Source: Mucilaginibacter_A sp964244955
GTDB lineage: Bacteria; Bacteroidota; Bacteroidia; Sphingobacteriales; Sphingobacteriaceae
Direction of reading: 5' to 3'
Assembly: GCA_964244955.1 (NCBI GenBank)
Contig: CAXTKQ010000002.1
Coordinates: 30,110 to 94,109 of the forward strand
DNA length: 64,000 nt
This document shows, piece by piece, positions 17,679-25,977 of this stretch. Positions within the stretch are counted from its first letter, which is position 1; the number at the start of each line of letters is the position of its first letter. Made by a program: the position numbers and the translations under genes. The notes beneath the pieces are model-generated. The model ran no database searches, was not told the DNA's origin, and saw only the letters and a list, made by a program, of their open reading frames with translations.

Positions 17679-18036
17679 GCTGTAATTAAATTCACAATTG
17701 TTGCTCGTTACGCACCCCTATAAAATCTTGCTTCCTATAAAAAATAGAAATATTAGTATGATTCGGATTAACCTGTTAGTAGTGGCTAATATCGTCAATG
17801 ATGTTGTAGCGGCTCTGAGTACAAGTTAGCGGTTACCCGTTAGCAGCAGTGCAGAAGTCGTGCAAGGTCAAGATCACCTAAAGACCTAATTAAAGGTTGT
17901 GTATTGCTACACTTTACGATTTGAACCAATTACATTTAAGTTTCAAAAACATTTCAAAGAACATGATGCAATATTAACTTATATTCCTGACAGTACAAAA
18001 TAAAAAGCAATAAATATTTTAAGAGGCATTAAATAA
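17679..18036. other. Intergenic region upstream of the RT unit
   Basis: About 360 bases with no gene seen. If the RT is a retron, its msr-msd RNA should lie here or close by on the minus strand, but I see only short hairpins (GTGTA-TTGC-TACAC; ACCT-AATTAA-AGGT), not the long msd stem expected. GTTACGCACC near 17709 matches the arm of the repeat beside the integrase (28689-28698). Confidence 0.45.
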
Positions 18037-18669
18037 CTATTTACGCTTTCTGTTTTTATGAATGGAATGATCATCTTTCCGTTGCATGTTTATGCTGTCA
18101 ATAGCTGTAGATTTTTCTAATGCTTCATTTTCGAGTTGTTCAGTTGCATCTTCCATTACTTTTGGATTTTTAGCATAGTATTGATCAGCCCATTTTGCCG
18201 GAATAGAATAAACTTGTCTGATCGCTCGAAATTTTATATCGTTTGCCTCTAATCGGTTAGTCTCGACCCAAAGGTGAGCGCACACTCCTGTGCTTACAGC
18301 AGTTACGATTAGTAACATCACTCCCGCAATTATCCCACCTTTAGTAGTGAAGTCAAACTGATGCTTAACCTTTATTGGCAGTGATTTTTGTATTGCTGAC
18401 AGTATAATTTTTATCTCCGATAGGCCATGTTGTATTTGCTCTGCAGGGTATTCAATATTGAGTTTACCAAATGCAGCATTCAGATCATTGCTTTCCTTAT
18501 TATATCTCATTAAGAAAACTTCGAATATCTTTTGTAGCGCTTCGAAATGCAGCGAGTAATCTGTAATCTTTACTTCTTTTTTTTCCAGATCTGTTATTTT
18601 TTTAATAAGGCTATCGATAAGTTCATCAGTCCCGTCCATGCGTTCGGTAAGCTCTTGTATCTCTTTCAT
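18037..18669 (-). CDS. Coiled-coil, single-membrane-span protein of the mobilization region
   Basis: 210 residues. The N-terminal coiled coil (LTERMDGTDELIDSLIKKIT, 6-30) is followed by a helical region, one membrane span at about 112-134 (GIIAGVMLLIVTAVSTGVCA) and a basic C-terminal tail (HKNRKRK). It lies 19 bases after the relaxase gene on the same strand. Proteins of this layout commonly follow relaxases in mobilizable Bacteroidota elements; the exact role is not known. Confidence 0.6.
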   Translation of the reverse strand: MKEIQELTERMDGTDELIDSLIKKITDLEKKEVKITDYSLHFEALQKIFEVFLMRYNKESNDLNAAFGKLNIEYPAEQIQHGLSEIKIILSAIQKSLPIKVKHQFDFTTKGGIIAGVMLLIVTAVSTGVCAHLWVETNRLEANDIKFRAIRQVYSIPAKWADQYYAKNPKVMEDATEQLENEALEKSTAIDSINMQRKDDHSIHKNRKRK

Positions 18670-18688
18670 CTTAAAAATTTATTGCTAT

Positions 18689-19633
18689 TTATCGTGTGTT
18701 TGTCCGTGCTTGTTTCTTCCTGTGCCTGTTGCGGCCATGAATAGCTTCGTCGTCTACGTCATCAGCTATCTCAACTGACAGACTTCCTGATAGATCAGTG
18801 CCAAAAATTTGAGCTTGTTTTAAATAAGAAATTTCCAATTCGCCGCTCTGTTCATTACTATTAAGTATTTCTCTTAACTGATCTGCCAAAATCTTTTCCT
18901 GTGGCTCCTGTAGCGCTTCTATGGCGTGGCTAAGCTTTGCATAACTTAAACTACGGTCAATCTCCGATCCTTTAAATTTGTATTCGCCCTTGCTGAAACT
19001 AATACCCTGTACTTCGGTAGTGCCACTTTTATATTTGAGGTGGGTAACAATACGCTGTTTAGCCAATACCTGCTTTAGCTCGTTGATATTTTTTACTTTT
19101 TTGCTGGCCGCCTTGATGGCATCGAATAATTCATATTTGATTTTGTCCTCGCCTTTTAGCTGTAGGCGATTGACCCGCCCTTTACCCGGTGCCAGGTAAA
19201 GACCATGTTTTAAAGTCAATTCTTTTGCTACCTGTACATTCCGCTGCTTTTGAAAGTTATCCGAGATGGTTTTGCCGTTGTTGCTCACTCGGTTGTAAAC
19301 GATGTGTATATGCGGATGTTCTTTATCCCGGTGCTTTACGATTAAGTACTGGGTGTCCTGTATCTTCATTTTTTGCAGATACTCTTTCGCCAACATCACC
19401 ATTACCTCATCGTTCAACTTAGCGGCATCGTTTACGCTCCAGCTTAAAGCAATATGACCGACTGCTTTTCCTAAGTTAGGATTGTACTTTCGTTGCAGGT
19501 TAAAATCATTGATGATCTGGTTAACCTGCTGCATTCTTACACCTGCTGCATCCAAGATAACAGCATCATGCTTTTGTACCACATAGCGGATGCACCCGCC
19601 AAAGCTTTTACCCGTTATCACTTTCCCTATCAT
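18689..19633 (-). CDS. Relaxase (MobB/BmgA-type, MOBP-like)
   Basis: 314 residues. The relaxase domain fills the first ~200 residues: a conserved start MIGKVITGKSFGGCIRYV, GHIALSWS, and the metal-binding histidines in HPHIHIVYNRV (H106, H108, H110). The nicking Tyr would be near Y17 or in KEYLQK (unassigned). It cleaves one strand at oriT and pilots transfer; no conjugation apparatus is encoded here, so transfer needs a helper element. The start overlaps the MobC gene by 26 bases. Confidence 0.92.
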   Translation of the reverse strand: MIGKVITGKSFGGCIRYVVQKHDAVILDAAGVRMQQVNQIINDFNLQRKYNPNLGKAVGHIALSWSVNDAAKLNDEVMVMLAKEYLQKMKIQDTQYLIVKHRDKEHPHIHIVYNRVSNNGKTISDNFQKQRNVQVAKELTLKHGLYLAPGKGRVNRLQLKGEDKIKYELFDAIKAASKKVKNINELKQVLAKQRIVTHLKYKSGTTEVQGISFSKGEYKFKGSEIDRSLSYAKLSHAIEALQEPQEKILADQLREILNSNEQSGELEISYLKQAQIFGTDLSGSLSVEIADDVDDEAIHGRNRHRKKQARTNTR

Positions 19634-20012
19634 TGTTATTGAGATGTTTTAAAGTAATATCTATCTCTTTCAAAATTTTATCGCAGTTGCGAACTACAGT
19701 CAATAAACCCACCTGATGCGCAAGCTTTGTTAGTTGGTTAAGATTGTTGGCCAATTCGGCAAGCATCCAAAGGATGCGCCGCTCTTCGTCGGTCAACCGG
19801 GGAATAATCTTGGCGTTTTTAGCCGCCGCCCTTATCCAACTGCTTGATCGCATTCCGGCGGTTTTGGCTTTACTATCGATATAAAAGCGCTCTGTCGCTG
19901 TCATCCGAATGCGGATAATCAACTCCCGCTTTACCCTTTTCTTTGGCGCACCACCTTTATTTTTTGGCTGGGTTATCTGCTGTTTATTGGTTGTCTTTGC
20001 TGTAGCTCCCAT
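19608..20012 (-). CDS. MobC-like relaxosome protein
   Basis: 134 residues. A basic N-terminus (NKGGAPKKRVKRELIIRI) and ribbon-helix-helix-like part are followed by the MobC-family region (SSWIRAAAKNAKIIPRLT, LAELANNLNQLTKLAHQVG). MobC proteins bind oriT and help the relaxase open the strands. Overlap with the relaxase gene (26 bases) indicates coupled translation. The candidate oriT lies just upstream (20013-20213). Confidence 0.88.
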   Translation of the reverse strand: MGATAKTTNKQQITQPKNKGGAPKKRVKRELIIRIRMTATERFYIDSKAKTAGMRSSSWIRAAAKNAKIIPRLTDEERRILWMLAELANNLNQLTKLAHQVGLLTVVRNCDKILKEIDITLKHLNNNDRESDNG

Positions 20013-20213
20013 TGGTTAACTCCTTGCGATTTCTTCGATTTTTTTCCTTTTGCAACCATCGGGCGCAAAAGGCAAGTTTGCCCGGAGCCGACAGGCATCC
20101 GGGATGTTTTTGTGGCAACAAAAACACAAACTTGCTCCATGTTACCGGATAGAATATCCGCGATATTGTTTATCGCTGTACGGTGTATCGCAAATGGTTT
20201 TAAGCTGTTAATT
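20013..20213. other. Candidate origin of transfer (oriT)
   Basis: The 200 bases before mobC contain inverted repeats of the kind found at oriT: TGTTTTTGT-GGCA-ACAAAAACA (20105-20126, 9-bp arms) and GGCAA-GT-TTGCC. No convincing gene is present. Position between MobC and the replication/excision-like genes is where mobilizable Bacteroidota elements keep oriT. The nic site cannot be fixed by eye. Confidence 0.5.
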
Positions 20214-20513
20214 TTACATCCCTGCTTTGTCCATAAGCAAGGTGACCCGGCTTGCGATATGCTTATCAAAAGAAGGGTCATATATGAGGTATTCGTGGCC
20301 GATCAGTTCCTTTAGGCACTTGTGATAAGTCGCCGGTGAACGGATACCGGATGTTGCCATCAGCGTGCTCCGTGTTACCCGGAAAGGAGTACTGTACTGC
20401 TGTTCCTGCCATAAGCAAAGCATAGCCGTATATAAGCTGATATGAAAAGGGCCAAGCCCTTTGTGTTTTTGGATTGCCTTCAGTAAGGCCATTTCAGGAA
20501 GTGCCTTTTTCAT
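20214..20513 (-). CDS. Winged-helix-like mobile element protein
   Basis: 99 residues. The part FRVTRSTLMATSGIRSPATY then HKCLKELIGHEYLIYDPS has the layout of a small winged helix (recognition helix followed by wing). It overlaps the excisionase-like gene by 4 bases (stop/start). Such proteins recur between excisionase and mob genes in Bacteroidota mobilizable elements and probably act in excision or transfer control. Family membership rests on layout, not on a specific motif. Confidence 0.65.
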   Translation of the reverse strand: MKKALPEMALLKAIQKHKGLGPFHISLYTAMLCLWQEQQYSTPFRVTRSTLMATSGIRSPATYHKCLKELIGHEYLIYDPSFDKHIASRVTLLMDKAGM

Positions 20514-20779
20514 TTAACACCTCCTTTTTCTAACAGCTTCATGATGTCCTGGTAACGGTAATACATCATACCACCTATTTTGGAATAGGTAAGTGTGCCG
20601 TTAATACGCAGTTTCTGTAAGGTACCAGGCGAGATACCTAACAGCTTTCTTACTTCGTTGCTTTTCAGCCATTCTTTGTTTTGTGGTTTTGCATTGCCGC
20701 CGAATGCGTCTTTTAGTTCCTGTACCAGTTCTGCCTTGAACTTTTTCAGGTCTTCTTTGGTTAAAATCTCTATTTCCAT
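20510..20779 (-). CDS. Excisionase-family HTH protein
   Basis: 89 residues. A short helical N-terminus precedes an excisionase/MerR-type helix-turn-helix: WLKSNEVRKLLGISPGTLQK and LRINGTLTYSKIGGMMYYRY. Proteins of this kind bend DNA at attachment sites or regulate excision together with the tyrosine integrase, which is encoded 6.5 kb away at the island's edge. A -7 promoter element lies 28 bases upstream. Confidence 0.88.
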   Translation of the reverse strand: MEIEILTKEDLKKFKAELVQELKDAFGGNAKPQNKEWLKSNEVRKLLGISPGTLQKLRINGTLTYSKIGGMMYYRYQDIMKLLEKGGVK

Positions 20780-20806
20780 CTGTACTCCGTTTTTTGGTTA
20801 ACGGGA

Positions 20807-20814
20807 CAAATGTA
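20807..20814 (-). promoter_or_regulatory. -7 element of the excisionase gene
   Basis: On the minus strand this reads TACATTTG, a perfect TAnnTTTG element 28 bases before the start codon. The matching -33 TTTG is not evident. Confidence 0.55.
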
Positions 20815-20834
20815 TATGGCCAAATAGCCGATGT

Positions 20835-20861
20835 CATGACCACCGGATTTAGATGGTCATG
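20835..20861. promoter_or_regulatory. Operator-like inverted repeat
   Basis: CATGACCA (20835-20842) and TGGTCATG (20854-20861) form a perfect 8-bp inverted repeat with an 11-base spacer. It lies just upstream of the excisionase promoter, where a regulator would bind. Confidence 0.45.
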
Positions 20862-20974
20862 TATAAAAGGCGAACAAGATAAGTGTAATAGAGGCTAACT
20901 AATTGATAAGGTATTGTATAGCATCATTAGAGAGGCATGGTGATTATAGCGAAACAGCATAAGAGAAAGCCATT

Positions 20975-21760
20975 CTAGGGTTGATTGATTTTCCTGACTG
21001 CTTTATTTGGGGTGTACGGGACTATCTTAAACAGCTTATTTTCTGGTTGCACCAAAGTACCCTTTACGCCAATGTCGTTCTGTTTATCGGAGAAATAATT
21101 CTTAGCGGTCTCTATGGGGATATTCTTGCCTGCGATAGAGAAATACTTACTGAGCATTTTATAATACGGTGTCTTATGATCACAGCGGAGTAGCTTCCGT
21201 TCTGATGGTAATTGCAGATCGCGCAGTTGCTGAATCAAGTCAATTACTGTTGCCAGGTGGCCTTCTTCTATCCTGATCTTTTGCACCACATCATATTCTT
21301 TCATTTCGCTGATATGCTTCTCCAATGCTGCTATTTGGTTTTGCAGCCTGGCAATAGTCGCATCCTTCTCTGTGTAAACTTCAAGCTGAGGGCGAACCGC
21401 CCATTGGTCGATAGAATTCAGGTAATCGGCAAATGCCCTTAACTGTGCCTTTTGAATATTTGTTCGCTCATGTTTGTTTTTAGAGCCAGGATTGTCTTCT
21501 TTGATCAATACAGCGATGCCGTCTTGTATAAGATCCCTTAAGTGCTTATAAAATTCAATTTCTTGCGAGCCTGCATTTACCTTTAAAAAATAATCCAGGT
21601 GATATTTGTAAAATGGTTCAAATTCATTTTCCTTACGTTCATATAAGTTATTCAAAAAATGGCGGTCATAATGGCCCCGCCACCATGAAAAGGGCATGCC
21701 AATATCGAACGGATGTTCGCGTTTTTTAAAGCGGGCAAGAGGTTTGAAATATTCTTTCAT
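20975..21760 (-). CDS. Hypothetical coiled-coil protein of the mobile element
   Basis: 261 residues. No family is recognised with confidence. The centre (~130-155, DATIARLQNQIAALEKHISE) is a coiled coil; the N-terminus is rich in aromatic and charged residues (FSWWRGHYDRHFLNNLY), and the C-terminal region around TAKNYFSDKQNDIG may be a small helical domain. It stands alone between the excisionase gene and the XRE-ImmA gene. Proteins like this are frequent cargo of mobilizable Bacteroidota islands. Confidence 0.6.
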   Translation of the reverse strand: MKEYFKPLARFKKREHPFDIGMPFSWWRGHYDRHFLNNLYERKENEFEPFYKYHLDYFLKVNAGSQEIEFYKHLRDLIQDGIAVLIKEDNPGSKNKHERTNIQKAQLRAFADYLNSIDQWAVRPQLEVYTEKDATIARLQNQIAALEKHISEMKEYDVVQKIRIEEGHLATVIDLIQQLRDLQLPSERKLLRCDHKTPYYKMLSKYFSIAGKNIPIETAKNYFSDKQNDIGVKGTLVQPENKLFKIVPYTPNKAVRKINQP

Positions 21761-22191
21761 GAGGATACATAATTGATCAACATGAACAAAGATGATAAAA
21801 TTTAGATTATGCCAAATAACCCGATGTCCTGTAATTAATACTTATATGTTGGCTAATATTAGCTTTCGCTAACTTTTATAGGTACCGACAACCAAAAAAA
21901 AATTATGAGTGATGATTTAACGATAATGTTCAGTTATCCTTTATTGGTTAACAATGCTTCGATATCATACAATTTTTTAAATCTTGCCAAATAATGATTA
22001 TGGGTTTACGCGAAACACGAATTTGCCGAACGGCAAGAGGTCGTGACCATAAATAAATCAGATTTTCATATACTTTTAGAAGCGGATCTAAAGTTCATTA
22101 AAATTTGATAAATAACTACTTATGAAAAAAACTAAAAATATTAGTTGACAAACTAAATTATATTACTAAATTTGTCAACACACACAAAACT
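21761..22191. other. A+T-rich intergenic region with palindromes
   Basis: About 430 bases without a gene between divergent genes. GCTAATATTAGC (21852-21863) is a perfect 12-base palindrome, followed by TTTC and GCTAAC. The right end holds the promoter/operator of the XRE-ImmA gene (22144-22179). Confidence 0.6.
22144..22179 (+). promoter_or_regulatory. Promoter overlapped by an inverted-repeat operator
   Basis: GTTG (22144-22147), 19 bases, then TAAATTTG (22167-22174) make a Bacteroidota promoter. The same DNA holds a perfect inverted repeat, GTTGACAAA (22144-22152) and TTTGTCAAC (22171-22179), with an 18-base spacer, covering both promoter elements. This is the expected layout for repression by the XRE protein encoded next. 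Confidence 0.75.
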
Positions 22192-23262
22192 ATGGACGCA
22201 CTTGATGAAAATATTTTCGGAAACCGCCTAAAATTAGGCAGGAAAATGGCGGGCCTTTCGTTACAAGATTTGGCCAACGCCCTGGAAAACCGTGTCACTA
22301 AACAAGCGTTAAATAAATATGAGTTAGGTGCAATGAAGCCTAATGCAGAAGTATTAATGCTTATATCAAAATGCTTGAATCAAGCGCCGGACTATTTTTT
22401 CAGAAAACAACAAATAGATCTTGGAAGCATTCTATTTCGGAAAAAAAGTAGCTTGTCTAAAAAAGATGAGGAAGCGATCATAGAGAAGACCCGTGATTAT
22501 GTTGAGCGTTGTACTGAACTGGAAAATATTTTAGGCGTTTTTCAGCATTTTCATAATCCACTTGAACATTTGATCATCTCGCATAAAGACGATGTCGAAA
22601 AAGCAGCTGATCAACTGCGTTTAGAGTGGAATCTCGGAGATACCCCCGTATCTAATATAACTGAAATGTTGGAACTTAGGGGAATTAAAGTGTTACTGCT
22701 CAATGATGTTGAAGATATTGATGGTTTGTCTGCTGTTACCTCTTCCGGCGTGCCCTTATTAATGGTCAATACCAAGGATAAACCGACCGAGCGCATTCGT
22801 TTTACCATCATACACGAGTTAGCCCATTTGCTGTTGAAGTTTAGTGAGGAGATTGCAGAGAACCTGATAGAGAAACTTTGCCATTATTTCGCCAGCTGTT
22901 TTTTAATCCCCACTAAAAAGCTGATCGCTATGATAGGGGCTGCTAAACGCAGTTATATTGCTATTAATGAACTCATTTTAATAAAGCAGCATTTTGGGAT
23001 TTCTCTTAGAGCAGTGCTCCATCGTTTATCAGAGTTAGAAATTATTATCCCGGTGTATTACCAAAAGTGGAGTGTTTATTTATCCAAAACTTATGGCGGA
23101 AAAAAAGAGCCTGGAGAATATCCAATTGCAGAACGCTCGACTTTGTTTGAAAGATTAACCAACAGGGCACTTGCGGAAGGGATGATAAGCATAAGCAAAG
23201 CTGCATCGTTAACAGGCATTTCGGTTAACTTATTAAGGAAAGGGTTAGGAAGTGTCAGCTAA
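22192..23262 (+). CDS. XRE-ImmA/IrrE metallopeptidase regulator
   Basis: 356 residues. The N-terminal HTH (~10-70; RKMAGLSLQDLANALENRVT) is followed by an ImmA/IrrE peptidase domain with the zinc motif HELAH at 208-212 (TIIHELAHLLLKF). ImmA-type proteases cleave XRE repressors on a stress or DNA-damage signal; here both parts are in one chain. The last 11 bases overlap the PIN-like gene, so the pair resembles the known XRE-COG2856 / PIN toxin-antitoxin-like modules. A palindrome on its promoter suggests self-control. Confidence 0.93.
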   Translation: MDALDENIFGNRLKLGRKMAGLSLQDLANALENRVTKQALNKYELGAMKPNAEVLMLISKCLNQAPDYFFRKQQIDLGSILFRKKSSLSKKDEEAIIEKTRDYVERCTELENILGVFQHFHNPLEHLIISHKDDVEKAADQLRLEWNLGDTPVSNITEMLELRGIKVLLLNDVEDIDGLSAVTSSGVPLLMVNTKDKPTERIRFTIIHELAHLLLKFSEEIAENLIEKLCHYFASCFLIPTKKLIAMIGAAKRSYIAINELILIKQHFGISLRAVLHRLSELEIIIPVYYQKWSVYLSKTYGGKKEPGEYPIAERSTLFERLTNRALAEGMISISKAASLTGISVNLLRKGLGSVS

Positions 23263-23761
23263 ACCCTGTATCGTCATCAAAGATGCCTGTATCCTTTTCG
23301 ATTTAATCGATTTGGATTTATTGGAAAAATTTTACTTACTGGACGTTACACCCGTGACTACCGGGTTTGTTGTTTCCGAGGTTTTGGATGATACACAGGC
23401 TGCCCTATTGAACCAAGGGATAAATTTAGGCAAACTGACCGTTTACAATGACGGTGATTTGGCTACAATTGCGGCCCTTAGTGAAGAGCACGCCGGCTTG
23501 AGTTTTGCTGATTGCTCCGTTCTTGAACTATCCTTCAGAGTTCCTGGCCTTATATTAAGCGCTGACAAAAGTTTACGAAATGAGGCTAAACGTCGCGGAC
23601 TAATTGTAAAAGGGCTTTTATGGGTAATCAATCAGCTTTTCGAAAACCAAATAATGAGCAAAGAAGAATGCTTGGAGAAGTTGGAACAATATCCACTAAT
23701 AAACCCAAGAACTCCCAAAAAAGATATTCAACTATTAATTGAAAAGCTTAATACGGTATAA
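23252..23761 (+). CDS. PIN-like nuclease, partner of the XRE-ImmA protein
   Basis: 169 residues. Acidic residues fall in the PIN pattern: D12 (VIKDACILFDLI), a mid-protein E (VVSEVLDD), D in SFADCSVLELS and D in LILSADKSLRNEAKRRG. PIN proteins are Mg2+-dependent RNases and common toxins. It overlaps the XRE-ImmA gene by 11 bases, so expression is coupled. Probably a toxin or effector held in check by its partner; this is inference from gene pairing. Confidence 0.8.
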   Translation: MSAKPCIVIKDACILFDLIDLDLLEKFYLLDVTPVTTGFVVSEVLDDTQAALLNQGINLGKLTVYNDGDLATIAALSEEHAGLSFADCSVLELSFRVPGLILSADKSLRNEAKRRGLIVKGLLWVINQLFENQIMSKEECLEKLEQYPLINPRTPKKDIQLLIEKLNTV

Positions 23762-23787
23762 CTCAACAAACTATAGTATGAATAATT

Positions 23788-23795
23788 TATATTTG
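23788..23795 (+). promoter_or_regulatory. -7 element before the membrane/rSAM/UDG unit
   Basis: TATATTTG is a perfect TAnnTTTG element 23 bases before the start codon at 23819. It implies that the next three genes have a promoter of their own, apart from the XRE-ImmA/PIN pair. No clear -33 TTTG at 19 bases. Confidence 0.55.
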
Positions 23796-23818
23796 TTTAA
23801 ACCATAACTAAATCACTT

Positions 23819-24586
23819 ATGACTGCCACGGATGCTAATCAATACTTGAACCCGCTTGCCTTCGTTTCTCTTGGAACTCTGCTTGGTGCCCTGCTCAATA
23901 AGGTATTTGCGATGAAGGATAATAGTAACCTTTACTGGATATTTTATTGTTTTTCTATGTTATGCTTCACCTATCTAGGGGTCACTTATTACGCTACAGC
24001 CGGCAGTGCTGTTAATGGTTCATGGTATCTCACACTAGTATGTAATATCGTGTTGATACTGATAACAAGTTTTTTCCTTAAAACTAAAAATATATATAAA
24101 ACATCTGAACTAGACCCTGTAATTAATAACTTCACAGGTAAGGCAGATAAGAACTTTATTAATCTTTTATGCGGGGATATTAATTTTTTTGGTACCACCC
24201 CAAAGGAAATGGATAATAATTCTCAGTACACTTATCTGAAGTCGTCCGTGTTTAAAGAAATTAATATTCTTTGTTTTCCACCCAACAATAACTCGGACCG
24301 TATTCGATATGGTAAATTACTGCATGATATGCCGCAGGTTAAACTTCGGTATTATCAACCAACTGAGGCCAATCTTTACTTAAGGGGCAGAATTACCCGT
24401 ACTCAAGACGGGGATAAATTGTTGATGTATTTTAAGATTTCTGCGAAAACATATCAAGCTATCGAGACAGATACGGCAAATTCAAATGGATTGCTGTATA
24501 AAAACATTTGGGACCTGATATGGAACCTTGGGCAGGTACCGGTAAAGGTAGATTTAGATCACTTTATAGAATTAGCGACTACCTGA
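23819..24586 (+). CDS. Membrane protein with degenerate PLD-like domain
   Basis: 255 residues. Three membrane spans fill the first ~90 (LAFVSLGTLLGALLNKVFA; YWIFYCFSMLCFTYLG; WYLTLVCNIVLILITSFFL). The cytosolic part (~105-255) looks like one phospholipase-D-like half-domain: NLLCGDINFFG, then VKLRYYQPTEANLYLRGRIT and a C-terminal NIWDLIWNLGQVP. The catalytic H-x-K-x4-D is absent, so a binding or sensing role is more likely than hydrolysis. It lies 2 bases before the radical SAM gene and heads a three-gene unit. The PLD assignment is from pattern memory and is tentative. Confidence 0.55.
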   Translation: MTATDANQYLNPLAFVSLGTLLGALLNKVFAMKDNSNLYWIFYCFSMLCFTYLGVTYYATAGSAVNGSWYLTLVCNIVLILITSFFLKTKNIYKTSELDPVINNFTGKADKNFINLLCGDINFFGTTPKEMDNNSQYTYLKSSVFKEINILCFPPNNNSDRIRYGKLLHDMPQVKLRYYQPTEANLYLRGRITRTQDGDKLLMYFKISAKTYQAIETDTANSNGLLYKNIWDLIWNLGQVPVKVDLDHFIELATT

Positions 24587-24588
24587 TT

Positions 24589-25977
24589 ATGAAGGTTTTA
24601 ATAATTAATTCGCCGCTTTTCAAGGAAAAGAACGACTTGTATGACGAGGACTCCCTGCCACCTCTCGGCTTAGGCTATATCGCTACGCAATTGGAACTGG
24701 ATGGTTTTGAAGTGGAAGTGCTTGATGCTGTTTTTTTACGCATGCCGCTGCATGACTTAATAGAATATGTAAATACTAAAAAACCGGATGCGGTTGCGTC
24801 GAATATCTTCACTACCAACTACCAGCTTGTTAAGGAGTTAGTTGAAGGGATCAACTATGATGCGAAAATTATAATCGGAGGTTTGTCCACCAAGGAGTTG
24901 TACAAGTATATTATTGAGTGGGTGACTCCAAATTCGATTGACGTTATAATGGGCGACGGCGAATTGATATTGACCGACCTGCTGCGAGATGAATTAAAGC
25001 AGGAAGCTTTTTTAAACCAGCCCGGCCGCAGGGTTTTCCAAGCCAACGGATGTTCCATTTATTTTACGAAGGACATCGCAAAAAGCCCATTGAACAGACA
25101 TTTCTTATTGAATGAACCAGTAAAACACGCGCTTGGTTTTTTAGAGGCTAATATCGTCACCAGCAGAGGATGCATTTATAATTGCGCTTTCTGCGCGGCC
25201 GCCCGCTCCTTAAATAAAGATACGCCTATAAGGGAAATGAATGCCGCGACTATTACTTCGGAGATTAGCAATATTATGACTGAATTTCCAAAAGTAAACT
25301 CGATTCGTGTACTTGATGATTTGTTTTTAAAGACCAAGGATACTGTACAAAAAGCTGTAGATGTGTTTCGTAGCTTTAACTTACAGTGGCGGTCGATGGC
25401 CCACGTTCAAACTTTTTCCACTTTGCCCGATGAACTTATGGACAAGCTTAAACAAAGCGGGTGTTTTGAGCTTTTTATAGGGATCGAATCAGGGTCGCCA
25501 ACCATCCTTCGGTCAATTCATAAGACCCACAATCTAGATACGATCGTTGAGAACATGAATAAAGTGTTTAAAGCTGGGATAAATGTTAAAGGATATTTTA
25601 TTTATGGTTTTCCGGATGAAACTGCCGAAGACATGGATAAAACTTTTGCTTTGGCTAAAAAACTCAAGGCATTAGCTAAACGGCACAAGGTTAATTTTCG
25701 TACAAGTGTATTCCAATATCGCCCCTATCATGCTACCGAAATTTATCATGACCTGCAAAGGCAAGGTGCTGATTTAGAAAACCAACAAGTTGCTCCTAAT
25801 AGCGAACTCTCAAAACTTGTTGGCCGGCTACAGTTTAATTTTCACACCGGGAATTATTCTAAAGTTGGCGATGATGCCTTACATGACTATATTTACCGGA
25901 CAATTAACCTCAATGACGGTAAAATATTCGGCAAATTACGATCTCCAACTAAACCCAAGCGCCTGCAAAAGGTGTAA
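24589..25977 (+). CDS. B12-binding-domain radical SAM protein
   Basis: 462 residues from the ATG at 24589, 2 bases after the previous stop. Residues 1-140 form a cobalamin-binding-like Rossmann domain (LPPLGLGYIATQLELDGFEV; IIIGGLSTKEL). The radical SAM core follows, with the 4Fe-4S motif C195-x3-C199-x2-C202 (SRGCIYNCAFCAAA) and later FELFIGIESGSPTIL and KGYFIYGFPDETAEDM. Such enzymes methylate or rearrange unreactive carbons, often in natural products or modified nucleic acids. Its stop lies 65 bases inside the UDG-like gene, so the two are tightly coupled. Substrate unknown. Confidence 0.9.
   Translation: MKVLIINSPLFKEKNDLYDEDSLPPLGLGYIATQLELDGFEVEVLDAVFLRMPLHDLIEYVNTKKPDAVASNIFTTNYQLVKELVEGINYDAKIIIGGLSTKELYKYIIEWVTPNSIDVIMGDGELILTDLLRDELKQEAFLNQPGRRVFQANGCSIYFTKDIAKSPLNRHFLLNEPVKHALGFLEANIVTSRGCIYNCAFCAAARSLNKDTPIREMNAATITSEISNIMTEFPKVNSIRVLDDLFLKTKDTVQKAVDVFRSFNLQWRSMAHVQTFSTLPDELMDKLKQSGCFELFIGIESGSPTILRSIHKTHNLDTIVENMNKVFKAGINVKGYFIYGFPDETAEDMDKTFALAKKLKALAKRHKVNFRTSVFQYRPYHATEIYHDLQRQGADLENQQVAPNSELSKLVGRLQFNFHTGNYSKVGDDALHDYIYRTINLNDGKIFGKLRSPTKPKRLQKV

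Noticed and set aside
24508..24588. Longer N-terminus of the radical SAM protein
   Set aside because: The extra codons lie in the previous gene; the family start MKVLIINSP is at 24589.
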